Source: Opisthocomus hoazin (Eukaryota; Chordata; Aves; Opisthocomiformes; Opisthocomidae). From it: a stretch of DNA of 64,000 nucleotides. Below the pieces are notes generated by a model. The model saw only the letters and a program-made list of their open reading frames with translations. It searched no databases and was not told where the DNA came from. The DNA lies in NCBI RefSeq assembly GCF_030867145.1, contig NC_134433.1, forward strand, positions 15,011,396 to 15,075,395. The letters are read 5' to 3'. The position numbers were made by a program, and so were the translations under genes. Of this stretch, positions 33,901-46,102 are shown one piece after another (position 1 is the first letter of the stretch; each line of letters begins with the position of its first letter).

Positions 33901-36900
33901 ATTATTTCATTTCTTGTTCTTTTTTAGAGACATAGCATGCTTAAACAGCAGGATCTAAATATTGCCATGATGGTGACATCGCGTGAGGTTTTGAGTGCAC
34001 TTTCCCAGCTGGTCCCCTGTGTCGGCTGTCGTCGTAGTGTGGAACGTCTGTTTTCTCAGCTTGTTGAGTCTGGAAATCCAGCGCTTGAGCCCCTAACAGT
34101 AGGGCCAAAGGGGGTGCTTTCTGTAACTCGGAGCTGTATGACTGATGCAAAGAAGCTTTATACACTGTTTTATGTGCATGGGTAAGTTAGACCCACAGCT
34201 GTCTTGGAACTGCTCAGATAATAATAATCTGGGGAAAAGCGAAGCTGCTTTCTGTGCATTTGACTTTGCAGCTTTCTTATTGGTGATACTGAATTGTCAC
34301 AAGTTTGAATGTTGTAGTACCTGCTTGTCTTTTACAGCCATGCTAAACTAGTTATTGCCTAAACTGGTAAAAAAGCAAACACGAAAGACCTAGTCTTTCA
34401 TAGCATCAGTTGCAATGCCATGATTGCAGTTGAAAGATACCAATATTAAAATGTTTAGTCGTCAATCGGAAATAGGCGCTGTGGGTTTTTCAGGGTCTCT
34501 GGAAGAAGAGTGTTTCTTCACCCTGCTACTTTGCATGTAGAAAAAAAAAGGAAAGTTAATTAACACATTCCCCCCTCTTGGGTAGAAAGGTAACACTGAG
34601 AAAGTGAAACCTTCTGGGTTTAGCTAACACAAGAAATAGCCTCAGTCTTAGTGCCATTTGTTTCTCAGCTGTCAGCGGACCAAACAGTGCTCACCGCAAT
34701 GTGCCTTTGCCTTCCAGTTGGCTTCAGCTCATTCTACTTCTTGCTCCAGTTAGCAGGCCAGTGAGAAGTAGGAAGGGTTAGTGCAGAGCTGGGGATACTG
34801 AGGCTTAGAGGGTGAGGTAGTGTAACTTGATAAAGCGGTCGTAGTGGTTCCCTGCACTCTTGAAATAGGTGTCGTTGCTCGAGGTCTGTTACTTAGGAAG
34901 TTGCGCAATAGCTTTTTAGATGTGGGTTATCTTTATCTTGCTTGCTAGGATTTGTCTGGAAAATCTATACTGTGTTTTCCTTGTGTACTGCAGGATTATA
35001 TGGCCCAATAAGTAAAAATGGGGGAGAGGAAGAAAGTTTCACATTTAACGTTCGTTAGCATACTTGTTTCTGATACATGAGCTGAATTAATCACTTTAGG
35101 ATTTCTCTGGGAAACCATGTTTTCAGAATACTAAGTTAACGCTTTTTTTGTAGGTCCAAACTGAATGATATGATTGATGCAATTCCCAAAAGTAAGAAGA
35201 ACAAGAGATGTCAGTTACACTCCCTGGACACACACAAACCAAAACCTTTGGGGTAAGTTTGCATTTAACATGCACAATTCAATCGAAAATATTTTAAGGA
35301 ACCAAACTATTGCTACTAATTTATTTTTAAGCATTGAGATCAATTCTTATGCTGTTATCTGTTTGCCAGAGTAGTAATCTGCAGGCTATTTGGAGTATAG
35401 TAGACCCGGATAGTTGTGAGGGAGAGGAACAGAGGCACCCAGCAGTTCTCCACAGGTTTCCCTAAGAAGGTAGTTGTGCAGTAAGAGTGACAGTCTTATC
35501 AGTAGGATGTTCAGTACTTTCCCTGCTGCCTTTGCTCATGCTTTATTGAGTGGACAAAGCTAGCGCTGTAAGGCCTAGTTGTTAGTTCTAGCTGTTCTAT
35601 TTTTGCCTCTCGGCTTTTAAGTCTTTTGCTTGATGGGAGGGTGTTTTGTTTGCGAGTTTTTTTTGTACAAAAATATACATATTGAATTTCAAAACCAGTT
35701 GCCAAAATGCCACTTGGCCATTACAAACCAATGCTCTCTGATGTGTTTTTTGTATTTCATCTGCATAACTAGGAATATAGTCTGCTTGGGGCATGGATGG
35801 CTTCTGCATTGTGATATAAACAATGCTCTGGAGAGACAAACTGGGTTTTGTGCTCTGCACCACAATGATTGATCAGCAGTTTTTCTCACATTGAGGTGAA
35901 AGGGTACATGCTAAACAAATATACATCGTTTTGCTTGGGACTGTTAAAAATGCCTTGCACAACTGTTAATAAAGGGCTTTGTTGTGGCTAGGCTGCAGGG
36001 TTAAAGCTACAACTCTGGAAAATGTATTTTCTCAAAATGTGAGCGCGTGTTTGGAATACACTAGTGAAAAGGATGCATAGATGCCTCTGGGTCTGGAAGT
36101 TGAAATGGTCTGTCCCAGCTGGTTAACCAGAAAAACTCTCCCTGTAAATCTGTTTTGGATTTTGGGGGGTTTCTTGTTTGTGGGGTGGAATTTTTTTTTG
36201 TGGTTTGGTTGTTTTTTTGTATTTTTTGGTGTTTTTTGGTTTTTTTTGTTTTTTTTAATATGATGACCAATAACTTAGACTCCTGTGCTTAGTTGGAGTG
36301 TCCAGGACCCTGTTTAGTCAGTTGTGTTCTTCTGGTTAAGCATACAACCCGTGAAAGCTTGCTCGTGGTGTCCAGTTACAGGACACCTATTCTTCTATGC
36401 AGACTTGAGTCTCTTTGGGTTTAGATAAATCGCCTGAGACGCTAGGCTTGTGGAATTTGACACTGGATTTTCACTTGTGCTGCTTGAGGACAGCGCTAGC
36501 TAATCATTATCTCCTATTATATTTTGGTTACAGGCCTTTCATATAATTAGTTTAAAGCTTATGTTACACAAGCAAAAGTTCGTAGGGGTATAGGGGTATA
36601 TTTGTTTAAAATAAAGCAAATTCAAAGTGTTATGAAAGTATTAAGATTAATCTTTTCTGTGTAAGAACATATGTCATGAAACCTGCACTTAGTATTTTGG
36701 CAAGGCAGAGCAAATCTGAAAGTGAGTGAATGGAGAGGAAAATGCTGCCTCTATTTCCTCGATTTCTGCTGGAGTAAGTCCCCGCAGTGTTTTGAATGCT
36801 GGCAGGTTAATCGGGAGTATGTGAAAGAGCAGTTATTTAATATACTGCAGGTAAAGCTTTCAGCTTTATCTGATAACGTGGCTTGTGGACAATCAGTGTA

Positions 36901-39900
36901 GTTTGCTAAAGAAACACGGCTTGCACTCTGCTGGCTCAGTCGATACCCATTTGTTGTGCCGCAGAAGTGATCAGGGTGTATCAGTGCTGATACGTCTCCA
37001 AATAAACCTGCTGCTTTGCGTGGAAGCAAGCGTGCTAACAGCCTGTACGTGGAGGCATCAAATAGGGTTGTCTTACGGAACAATTTCTGTTTATCAACTC
37101 GGAGCTGCTGCTTGACTTCATTACAAGAAAATTCTTCAGATGAGTTGCATCTGTTATGCATTTTATACACACAAAAAAAGCTTTGAATTGTAATTGTGCT
37201 TAATTATACAAGTTACTTAAATAGCTAATGTCACTTGAGAGTTACTTGACGTCCCCAGTTCCAATGTGCCTGGTTTATGACTACGAGGTTCCATTCGGGG
37301 CTAAGGAGTGTTTTAACCTCTCATAAACTCAAGCCATATGATCTGGCAAACTAGATAACAGCATACACAAATACTCTTGAGGAGCTAATTATTAAATAGA
37401 AGTGCTCCTTCCGCTCTTTCCCTGCTCTGTTGTGAGCTTACACAGAAACAGCCGTTCTGATAAAATGTCAAGTGTAGACAAGCCTGTAAGTAAACATGAC
37501 TTGCCATTTAAAGATTGTACTGTGCTCTCCAAGTGTACTTCTAGCATATCCAAATGTGTGTTGTGAAGTTTGGGGTTTTTAAACAAATTTTGGTAATTTA
37601 ATATAAGGTGGTTTATGGTTTCTTATTTTGGTAGATGTGTGGAAGTTTGTTGGGTTTTTGTTTTGGTTGTTTTTTTAGTAAGATGTCATATGAAATTTAA
37701 TCTGCCAGAAGTATTAAAACTTGTATATGTTTATACATAAGGCGGTATTCTGAAAAATTGCTACTGGCCTTCAGCTGTAACTTTAAAAAGTTGTTATAAA
37801 TCTGGGTTTATAAACACAGACAGCAAAATTTGTATCTCATGTCTAACCCTAACTTTACTAGAAGTTGAGGCTTAGCCTGTGAAGGATTCAAAGTAAATTA
37901 GGGAACACGGTAGCATCTTCGCAGCATTTGTTTAGGAAAAATAACTCTTTTGTGATATATATGGTGTAGGTTTAAAAATGTTTTTTAATACTATGTGACA
38001 GCAAAGGGAGCAGTAGCACACTCAGTACAGAGACATTAAGTGCAGATAAGAAAAATAGCGGAGACAGCAGGAAGGAGGAGAGCAAGTGTAGCATCACTTT
38101 CCATTATGGACCTTTCCAGGGAGCCGTCAGGTAAACTAACGATGCTTTACTTTGCTTCTCTTCTAAACCCCTGGCAGGATAACATACAGTCTTTTGTCTC
38201 TTATGATTTTTTTTTTTTTTTTCAGGGGTTGTTGGATGGATGTGTGGGAGCTCATGTCCCAGGAATGCAGAGATGAAGTAGTTTTAATTGACTCTAGTTG
38301 TCTTTTAGAAACGTTAGAAACCTATCTACGAAAACACAGGTATGTTAAAAGAGCAAAGACACACCTCTCTTTTGAAGAATACTTGCTGCATTTTTCTCAT
38401 GAATCAAAATGTATGTAGGGTTTACACAATGTTTAGAAGTGTAGAGGATTCTTGCGATACCCATCTGAAACTTAATATCTAAGCTCCGTGGTGGTGTAGA
38501 GCCTTGCCAGATTGCATTGTGACAGTTGGTGAGACTCGGATGTGAAACATTCTGTGTGTTTTACCTGTTGTTCTGCGTTATGGTAGGGGAAATGCGGAGA
38601 CCTCAGATGAAGTCATAGCTGCTTGTCTTAATTTTTATTGGTTAGGGTTAAATTATGATTTACAATTTAATGTGTTAAAACTGTGTATATTCTTTCACTC
38701 TTTCACAAGTAGCCTACCCTGTTTGCAACTATGCCGCCTTTTAGGCTTCCGGGGAGTATATGAATTTCAAAATAATGTGAACGAAACTAATAGAAGCACA
38801 TTTGAGGCTTGGTGTTGCTTGTAAATCTCAGTTTTAAAACAGTTGTTTATGACTTAGTAGTACTCATGCTATTAGGTCTCTTTTGCAGGGGAAAAAATAG
38901 GCCACTAAATTATTGTTGTGTGTGTACGGTAGCTACCATGCTGATTAAAAAGTTTTAATTTGCAGTAGTCTCAAGGTTCTGATATAAACTGTGGGGGCAC
39001 AGATGGGTGTGGGGGTGGTGGTGTGGAAATAACACTTTGGAAACAGAATAACTTTAATCTTCTGTGACATTAAACACGGTGTTGGCAGCGTTCCTGATGC
39101 TAACCTGCAATAATATTACTGTTTTCTTTCCTTTCACCACAGAAACTAGCCAGTTATCATAGTTCTATCAAACATCAAAATATGTTTGACTTAGTGTTGT
39201 CAAGTGACTGGACAAACTAGGAAAGGGAAAAACACCATCCAGAGATGGCACGAAGAGCCAGCTTTTCAAGCTGAAAGCTGAAATGTGAGCAGCTTGTCTG
39301 ACTTGCATTTTTAGAATAATACAGCAAGAGGTTTTGTAGCTTCTTGAAGATTACTTCCTCTTATAAAATAGAATGAGCTTAATTTGGTTGTATTTTAATT
39401 ATAACAGACTTCGTAACTATCCTCTTCTCGTATTAGTTATCTGAGCTATCATGTGTATAAATTGAATACATTCTGTTATAAATAAACCTTGTTTGGCTAT
39501 CTGTGCAGTAATCTAATGATTCAAAATGTGTTTAAAGGTGCTTGTAGTGGAAACATTGCTCTTATACAGCAGGCAACAGAGGAAACTTCTTTCCTTGTTG
39601 CTTATCACTCACTTGAGTGTACTTTAAATAATTGCTATAAAGTAACTTGGAGTGTGTTACTTGAGAGGGATTTTGTCCTGGCTTCTACTAATGATTCCAT
39701 TTGCTCACTGTTAGATTTCTGATCTTTGAATGAATATGGAATTGCATATCCAAATAGGAATTTCTTCATATTGACAATTAGCCTGCTTTATGCCTTGGAG
39801 CATGAAAGCTGATATCCAGGCTTGTAATATATGATAGGTAGTATAATACACAGTAAACTTACGTGGCTTACAGCCAAACTCTTACTATTTTACCTTTTGA

Positions 39901-42900
39901 AGTACCATAAACCTTACGTGACCTAGTTTAAATATAGCATGCGCTAGTAGATGGCTCAGTGTATTAGAACTTAGACTAAGCTGGTCTAAATTTCTGCTTG
40001 AATAAGAATTCAGTTCTGCTATGTTCTGTTTTAACACAGGTTTTGCACTGACTGCAAAAATAAAGTCCTTCGGGCATACAATATTCTTATTGGCGAGCTA
40101 GACTGCAGCAAGGAAAAGGGCTACTGCGCTGCGCTGTACGAGGGCTTGCGTTGCTGTCCCCACGAGCGCCACATACATGTGTGCTGTGAAACAGATTTCA
40201 TCGCGCACCTATTGGGTCGAGCTGAACCAGAGTTCGCAGGAGGGTATGAGTATGTAATTTGCTAGAGTGGGCTATCTAGCGCTTTGCTTCTTTATTTTAT
40301 TATGGAATGTACTTTGCAAAAGTGATTTTTGCCTCCTTGCTGCATAATAAACTTCTGAATGTAAATATTTGTATTGAAGTAGACTTTCAAGATCGTGCTT
40401 CAAAGCAGCGAAGATTTTATATGTGCTTTTGACTTTAAAGTGCGTTTAGCTCCGAAGGCAAGACTGAAAGAAATTGCCAAATGTCTTCCAGTTCATTTCT
40501 TCACTCTCTAGGGCTGCCTGCTTTTCCATTGAGGTGTTGAAAATATGCGAAATAGAAAGAGAACCTTGGTTGACAGTTTTACCAAATGCCAGGCGTTCAA
40601 TTTAGTTCTGTCGCCATTTGTGTGTTACAGTGATTTCTGAACCTGTTCTAGCATCTGAAAATCTTCCAGTGACAAACACAATTCTGAGCACAATGTCTTT
40701 AGAACTCAATCATAACTGCTTGATTAGGAGGGTAAATGCTTTTATAATGATTTGTCCTTAATAGATGATAGATACAGATTAACACTGAAATATTTTTACT
40801 TTGTGCAGTAAGTAACGTATAAACTCCTATGTGTGTTTGTTCAGCTTCAGAGAATTGGCGCATAGATGTCTAGGAAGCTGAAATACTTGCTATATAAACT
40901 AAATACAAATTCTAGGAAACAAAAGAATGGCTGCATCTCCTTGGCTTTCAAACTCTGCTGACCCCTCGTAGTAGGAGCAAGCAGAGACCGATGGGGCACC
41001 AGCTTGGGAAGGCATAGTGCAGCTTCACTGTGCCGTGCACAGCTTAAAGTGTTGGGGATGTAGTGGTGGTTTTGACCTGGTCCTTTCTATTTTGCATCCG
41101 CATGCAGCACAGCAGAACTCGATTTAAAAAGCTGTTCATGCAAACATATCTTCAGTTGTACATAAAGAAAATACGTCATTGAACTGCTTTGATCTCTTGG
41201 TAGACTTCCAGCGACTTTAACCGTACTGTGCTTTGGTTCAACTCTTCCTTTAGACGAAGAGAAAGGCACGCTAAGACAATAGACATAGCCCAAGAAGAAG
41301 TTTTGACCTGCCTGGGTATTCACCTTTATGAAAGATTACACCGAATCTGGCAAAAGTTGCGGGCTGAGGAACAAACGTGGCAGATGCTTTTTTACCTAGG
41401 TGTCGATGCTTTACGCAAAAGCTTTGAGGTAAAATCAAACTTATCTAACTTGTATTTGAATTGCTATAGTAACGGTGTGCATTGCCACTAAAATTATTCT
41501 TCTGCTTTCTACTAACGTTGGGCTGGAAGGAGCTGCAAGGGTGTTGCGTTCAGTCCCTCGTGCACTGCAGGCAACAGTTGTGTAACATCAATGCGTAGCA
41601 CAGCTGAGTTGCGTTCCGATGTGAAGTCTACTGGAACGTAAAAGATTGAGGCTTGCTTTTACTTTCCAAGCTGCACCTTAACAGTACGCTGGATCTGCTG
41701 TGTTTATCATTTGCAGCGAAGGTATTTCTACCTGACAGCATTTACAGTAGCTCTGGCTACAACAGTTTTATTTCTCTTATTAGTAAAAATGGAGGATGTG
41801 CTTTTGAATTACAAACACAACTGCTAGCTCTTGCACTCGGTGTGTTCCGAATGCACGCTGTAATCCTGTGGGGCCTCGCACTTCAGACAGAACTCCCCGC
41901 AGTTCCTTTGTCGTATGCCAGTAGCGTATTTCCCTTCGGCGTGACGTAGATCGGTTTTGTTTGGTCTATCTGCCATTCATAAGGACTGTTCTCTCTGAAA
42001 ACTTTTAAAACATCAGAGGAGGAGGAACAAAATCAGTTTGGGAAAGATCGTAGTGGAACCCTAGTCTACTTAGTTCTTGGCGTTTTTTGAAGTATTTTTT
42101 TTAAAACTTTCAATGCTATGGAAGTGGTGTCGGGCTGGGTACACCGTGGCATTTTGGTCAGGTTTTGTTTTGGTGTTTCTTTAATCTAATAAAGTAAGGT
42201 GTTGAAAATACATTTACATTGTAAAACTCGGATAACTACACTGGTATGCAAGGTTGCCTGTGAATTTTGAAGTACAGGACTTTTAAATCTTGATATGGAG
42301 CCCTTTTCTAAGGTGAGTGGGAATGGTGATGTCTCATTTTGGCTTAAGGAGTTCCCAGAGTGATCTGAAAAACAAACAAACATACATGGATTTATTTTTA
42401 CCTCTGTAGGAGCATTGATCCAGAGTAGTTTACTAGTCTAACTATATTAATGTAACTTTCTATGTAGAAGTGCCATTATGATATTTGTTTGAAATTTAAT
42501 ATTAAGGAAGATGTTTACATACTTCCTATTTTTTGAGAGATGTCTACACTTCAAAAATTGGCCTGCGGTCAGATTCTTCACTGGTTACCCTGGACGAAGA
42601 GCTGCAGCCGTTCTGCAGCAGTAGCTCTGACATGGTTCTTTGTGCTGCTGCGTAAAATAGTCAGAGCATCTACGGTGCAAACACAGAGCAAAAAATGCAT
42701 TCACGTCTGCAACTTTTTACTGATAATTTTGGATTTGGGCCATAAGTGAAATGCAGGACTCCCCTGTACAGACGTCTTCTCCAGCAATCTAAATTTAGTG
42801 ACTAAGTCTGGATAGGTATTTTTCTTCTATAGTCTATAGTTGTGTTGCTGTGATTTTGTTATAAAAAGTACGTATCAGCTGTTTTCTTCCTCCTCTTTTA

Positions 42901-45900
42901 TAAATGTAAAAGCTTGAATTGTGTTAACATCTATAAATAGATCTAACCTCTTATAAACAGATGGCGGTGGAAAAAGTGCAGGGTATTAGTCGATTGGAAC
43001 AGCTCTGTGAAGAGTTTTCAGAAGAAGAAAGAGTGCGAGAGCTTAAACAAGAGAAGAAGCGCCAAAAACGAAAGAACAGACGGAAAAATAAGTGTGTGTG
43101 TGAGATCCCTGCTCCTTTGCAGGCAACAGAAGAGAAGGAAATGAGTCAAGCGGAGGTAAGCACTGATAGCCGTGGCTTTCTGCTGGGAGTAAATCACTGG
43201 AGTTCTAATCTGGGGCTTCAGGCAGCAGCTCGCTGTTCCATGTTAGAATTCTTGAGCGGTTTCTACTGCATTTCAGTTCTGGGAACTGTTTTTTGATGGC
43301 TAGTGGAATTTAATACTTTTTCAGATTACTGCAGTCTTTTTGTAAAGCGGTTGCCTGGAACTCCTTAGCTTTTGGGGTTTTGGTTTGGTGGGTTTTTTTA
43401 AAAAGAAAAAAAAAATCCTAAATCTAAAGGGCCAGGTTACGCTAGAATATTTTTCACTATCATTTCTTAAAGATCACTTAGAATATGGACATTCACGTGC
43501 TAGCTACAGACAATTACCATTACATTTTTGGGGAAGGGGAAGCATTAACTGACTAAGTAAGTGCAATTATTATTCTAGATCGCTTGACTGGACTTCAGGG
43601 GCTAACTGCAGGTCATATTGTTGTGGGGAGAGTGTGGGGGGGTTGGTTTGGGTTTTTTTTTCAATTGTCTTGTACTTGTGAAGAGTTCTAAGCAATGCTG
43701 TGGCTGCTGCCAGTCAGCGTCAGCTGGTTTGGCTTGTGGCAAAGGTGTCCTTTGTAAAGGTGCTGGCTGAGCCGCTTTCAGTACTTGGAAGTGTTTTTTG
43801 TTTTTGTTTCAAGGAAAATTCGAACTTCACAGAAAGTAGTTGCAAAGCCTGTGGCAGCACCGAAGAAGCTAACCATTGTGTAGAAGTAATTGTTACTAAT
43901 GAAAGCACTTCTTGCACCTGTCCTACTAGTGGTACCCTATTAGGGTCACCTAAAATCAAGAAAGGTATGTTAAGTGTCATTTCTCATTTTTAAAAATGTC
44001 TACCACTTGTGGGATAAACAGTGCTCAGCTATTTTTAAGAAAATCTTTAAAATTTAAAAAAATTTTTAAAAAATAATTAAAAAAAAAATTTAAGAATTCT
44101 TCCTTGTTAGAGGCATAACTAAAGAATACGCAACAGCTGCTATGGATTCCCGTAACTTTTCCCTGTGTCTCAGGTTTATCTCCACATTGTAACGGCAGCG
44201 ATTGCGGCTATTCATCTAGCATGGAGGGCAGCGAAACCGGATCTCGAGAGGGGTCAGATGTGGCCTGCACTGAAGGCATTTGCAACCATGATGAAAATGG
44301 TAGGTTTGGTAAGAACCGAACACGGGTTTGGTATCCACAAAGCTTAAGTATCGGAGAAGAAAATTCCCTGTCTTCTGCAGGAGACGATTCCTGTGTCCAT
44401 CGCTGTGACGACAAAGAGGAGGATGGAGACAGCTGTGTGGAGTGCTGGGCTAATTCAGAAGAGAACAACACAAAAGGCAAAAACAAAAAGAAGAAAAAGA
44501 AAAGTAAAACTTTGAAGTGTGAGAATGAACACGTAAGGCACATAGCTATTCCAGAACACTTATTTAAATGCATACGTTTTACAGTAGTTACAACAGCATT
44601 TCAGATTTCCCTGGTGAGCGGTGCTGCAGACGCGGTGACGGGGATCGTCTGTTCCCGCTCCGTCCAAGATTTGCAGCCGAGGTCCTGCCCAGAGCAGGCT
44701 GTGGCCGGAGGAGCCTCTGCTCTCCTGTGTTCCTGAGCGCATGCACGTAGCGTGCTCTCGGTGAATTACCGTGCCATTCCCCCCTCCCCGGCACACGTGT
44801 TTAAAACCCACAGATCCTTGCTCTCTTTAGGAACATTTTCCTTTCCTCTTTCCCTTCTGCTTCCGTCTGAAACTCGAGTGTTTCAGGTCTAACGCTGCGA
44901 GTGGTTCACGACAGGTTATTTTCAATTCTAGATTCAGAAACTTGGAAGCTGCATGGCAGATCCAGGTAACAGAGAGACCTCAGGAAATATCATGCACACA
45001 GAGTTTCATCGCAACAAGACCAAAGACACACATGCTGAAAGCTGCTGTAGCTCAGAACAAAGCGGGCAGCAGTTGCCTTGGTTTGAGCATATGAAAAACG
45101 TGTCACAGTTTGCAGAACCTCCAGAAATGTCACTTGTTCCCGAGACTGGAAAAGGTGCCAAGAGCTTAGTGGAACTCCTTGTAAGTAACCATTTTCTTTG
45201 AGTTTTAGGTTGTAGCATACTGTTTGAAATCCTCGGGTTGAGAATGGGGCTTAGCACTCAAATCCCCTTGAGGAGCTGTTAAAAGAGAAGAGCGTAACTG
45301 AACCGAAGAGTCACGGCTTACTCTCCGGGTGGCTCGTGTTTTTGCACGTTCTCTGTGAAGTCTGTAACTCGGGTGCTTCGCAGAGGAGGAGAAATTGCTG
45401 TCACTGGAATGCAAGTGACAGGACTGGTGGTGTAAGCACTCATTATCAAGGATCCTACTAATCTGTAAAATGAAGCGTGCGTTATTACTGCCTTCATGCC
45501 TCAGATATTACTTCCCACTACGGGCTCCTTGGACAGCTTTCTTCTCTGCCTCTCCTTCCCTTCTCCTTCCCCTTGCTTTACATCCTTTTTCTGCTTTTCT
45601 TCTCTTTTTTTTTTTTTAAACTCTAATAAAAGCCATCCTCTCTCGATGGAAATGTGCTAAGACTCTGAAGCTTTTTCTGGTAGATTCCATGACCGCGTAG
45701 GCTGCCTCTTACCCGAAAAGCAGCAGAGCGCGGTGTGCGAGGGGGGGGGCTGGATTAGCCAGCCGAGCCGGGTGCTGTCGGGACCCGGGGGCTCGGTCGT
45801 CCTTCGGAGCTGCTGTGGGCGAGGCGTCGGCTGCGCGGCAGGTCTGCCGCGCGGGGAGGGCAGCGCCGGAGTTCTCAAATGCCTCTTTTCGTTTGTAGGA

Positions 45901-46102
45901 TGAGTCTGAATGCACTTCTGATGAGGAAATCTTTATCTCACAAGACGAAATACAATCCTTTATGGCAAACAACAAGTCTTTTTACAGCAATAGAGAACAA
46001 TACCGACAGCATCTGAAGGAGAAATTTAATAAATACTGCCGCTTAAATGATCACAAGGGGCCCGTTTGTAATGGTTGGTTGACAACGGCTGGAGCGAACT
46101 AA
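27816..46102 (+). CDS. GGNBP2: GGNBP2, gametogenetin-binding protein 2 (gene-level; 13 coding exons, complete)
   Basis: Family knowledge: a conserved regulatory protein first found as a partner of testis protein gametogenetin (also called ZNF403/DIF-3), linked to spermatogenesis, placental development and growth control; no catalytic activity known. Thirteen exons (listed separately) join in phase to 698 codons before TAA; human is 697 aa. Visible: CVGC at 89-92; a cysteine/histidine-rich block at 216-264 (CTDC, CCPHERHIHVCC); a charged helix with basic cluster KKRQKRKNRRKNK about 375-390; more Cys pairs in the serine-rich middle; a second basic cluster KGKNKKKKKKSK near 530; and a conserved end LVELLDESECTSDEEIFISQ ... 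FNKYCRLND ... GWLTTAGAN. ATG context is strong (G at -3 and +4). It is transcribed toward DHRS11 from its own CpG island. Confidence 0.97.
27909..31785 (+). other. GGNBP2 first coding-gene intron
   Basis: 3.9 kb, AT-rich, without any convincing exon. Holds a T17 run (29252-29268), an A-run near 30783-30796 and a C24 homopolymer (31158-31181). Confidence 0.7.
31158..31181 (+). repeat. Poly-C homopolymer (24 bp)
   Basis: Uninterrupted run of 24 C within an otherwise AT-rich intron; the exact length may be affected by sequencing. Confidence 0.9.
31786..31866 (+). CDS. GGNBP2: GGNBP2 coding exon 2
   Basis: 81 nt, acceptor CTTGTGTAG, donor GTAAAT, phase 0. Encodes MVMEFPDNVLNLDGHQNNGA ending QFIQ. 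Confidence 0.95.
33753..33810 (+). repeat. Tandem duplication, 33-bp period
   Basis: The 25-base string starting GACCTGAAACTCTGAGCACT occurs twice without mismatch, at 33753-33777 and 33786-33810, about 120 bases upstream of GGNBP2 exon 3. Confidence 0.9.
33928..34181 (+). CDS. GGNBP2: GGNBP2 coding exon 3
   Basis: 254 nt, acceptor TTCTTTTTTAG, donor GTAAGT. Encodes RHSMLKQQDLNIAMMVTSRE ... QLVPCVGCRRSVERLF ... YTLFYVHG. Confidence 0.97.
35154..35252 (+). CDS. GGNBP2: GGNBP2 coding exon 4
   Basis: 99 nt, acceptor CTTTTTTTGTAG, donor GTAAGT. Encodes SKLNDMIDAIPKSKKNKRCQ and LHSLDTHKPKPLG. Confidence 0.96.
36160..36258 (+). repeat. T/G-rich low-complexity tract
   Basis: About 100 bases almost only T and G on the plus strand, made of T-runs of up to nine bases separated by G, GG or GTG, inside a GGNBP2 intron. 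Confidence 0.85.
38226..38339 (+). CDS. GGNBP2: GGNBP2 coding exon 5
   Basis: 114 nt after an unusually long pure-T polypyrimidine tract (T16 then CAG), donor GTATGT. Encodes GCWMDVWELMSQECRDEVVL, then IDSSCLLETLETYLRKH. Confidence 0.97.
40040..40243 (+). CDS. GGNBP2: GGNBP2 coding exon 6 (Cys/His-rich)
   Basis: 204 nt, acceptor GTTTTAACACAG, donor GTATGA. Encodes FCTDCKNKVLRAYNILIGEL, DCSKEKGYC and CCPHERHIHVCCETDF; the spacing of Cys and His suggests metal binding but is not a standard finger. Confidence 0.97.
41254..41428 (+). CDS. GGNBP2: GGNBP2 coding exon 7
   Basis: 175 nt, acceptor CTTCCTTTAG, donor GTAAAA. Encodes RRERHAKTIDIAQEEVLTCL, GIHLYERLHRIWQKLRAEEQ and the end DALRKSFE. Confidence 0.97.
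42961..43155 (+). CDS. GGNBP2: GGNBP2 coding exon 8 (basic helix)
   Basis: 195 nt, acceptor TTATAAACAG, donor GTAAGC. Encodes MAVEKVQGISRLEQLCEEFS, then a strongly charged stretch with KKRQKRKNRRKNKC, a likely nuclear-localisation or nucleic-acid-binding patch (inference). Confidence 0.96.
43814..43964 (+). CDS. GGNBP2: GGNBP2 coding exon 9
   Basis: 151 nt, acceptor TTGTTTCAAG, donor GTATGT. Encodes ENSNFTESSCKACGSTEEAN and SCTCPTSGTLLGSPKIKK with two more CxxC/CxC pairs. Confidence 0.94.
44030..44095. repeat. A/T-only low-complexity tract
   Basis: Interleaved A-runs and T-runs (ttaaaatttaaaaaaa style) in the 209-bp GGNBP2 intron between exons 9 and 10. Confidence 0.8.
44174..44299 (+). CDS. 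GGNBP2: GGNBP2 coding exon 10
   Basis: 126 nt, acceptor CTGTGTCTCAG, donor GTAGGT. Encodes LSPHCNGSDCGYSSSMEGSE and ends GICNHDEN. Followed by an 81-nt intron that is open in frame. Confidence 0.92.
44381..44532 (+). CDS. GGNBP2: GGNBP2 coding exon 11 (lysine-rich)
   Basis: 152 nt, acceptor TGTCTTCTGCAG, donor GTAAGG. Encodes GDDSCVHRCDDKEEDGDSCV, ECWANSEENN and the KGKNKKKKKKSK basic run. Confidence 0.94.
44932..45180 (+). CDS. GGNBP2: GGNBP2 coding exon 12
   Basis: 249 nt, acceptor TTCAATTCTAG, donor GTAAGT, phase 0. Encodes IQKLGSCMADPGNRETSGNI ... LPWFEHMKNVSQFAEP ... GKGAKSLVELL. Confidence 0.97.
45899..46102 (+). CDS. GGNBP2: GGNBP2 terminal coding exon 13
   Basis: 204 nt including TAA, acceptor TTCGTTTGTAG. 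Encodes DESECTSDEEIFISQDEIQS, FYSNREQYRQHLKEKFNKYC and GWLTTAGAN stop. Confidence 0.97.
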   Translation, partial: DESECTSDEEIFISQDEIQSFMANNKSFYSNREQYRQHLKEKFNKYCRLNDHKGPVCNGWLTTAGAN

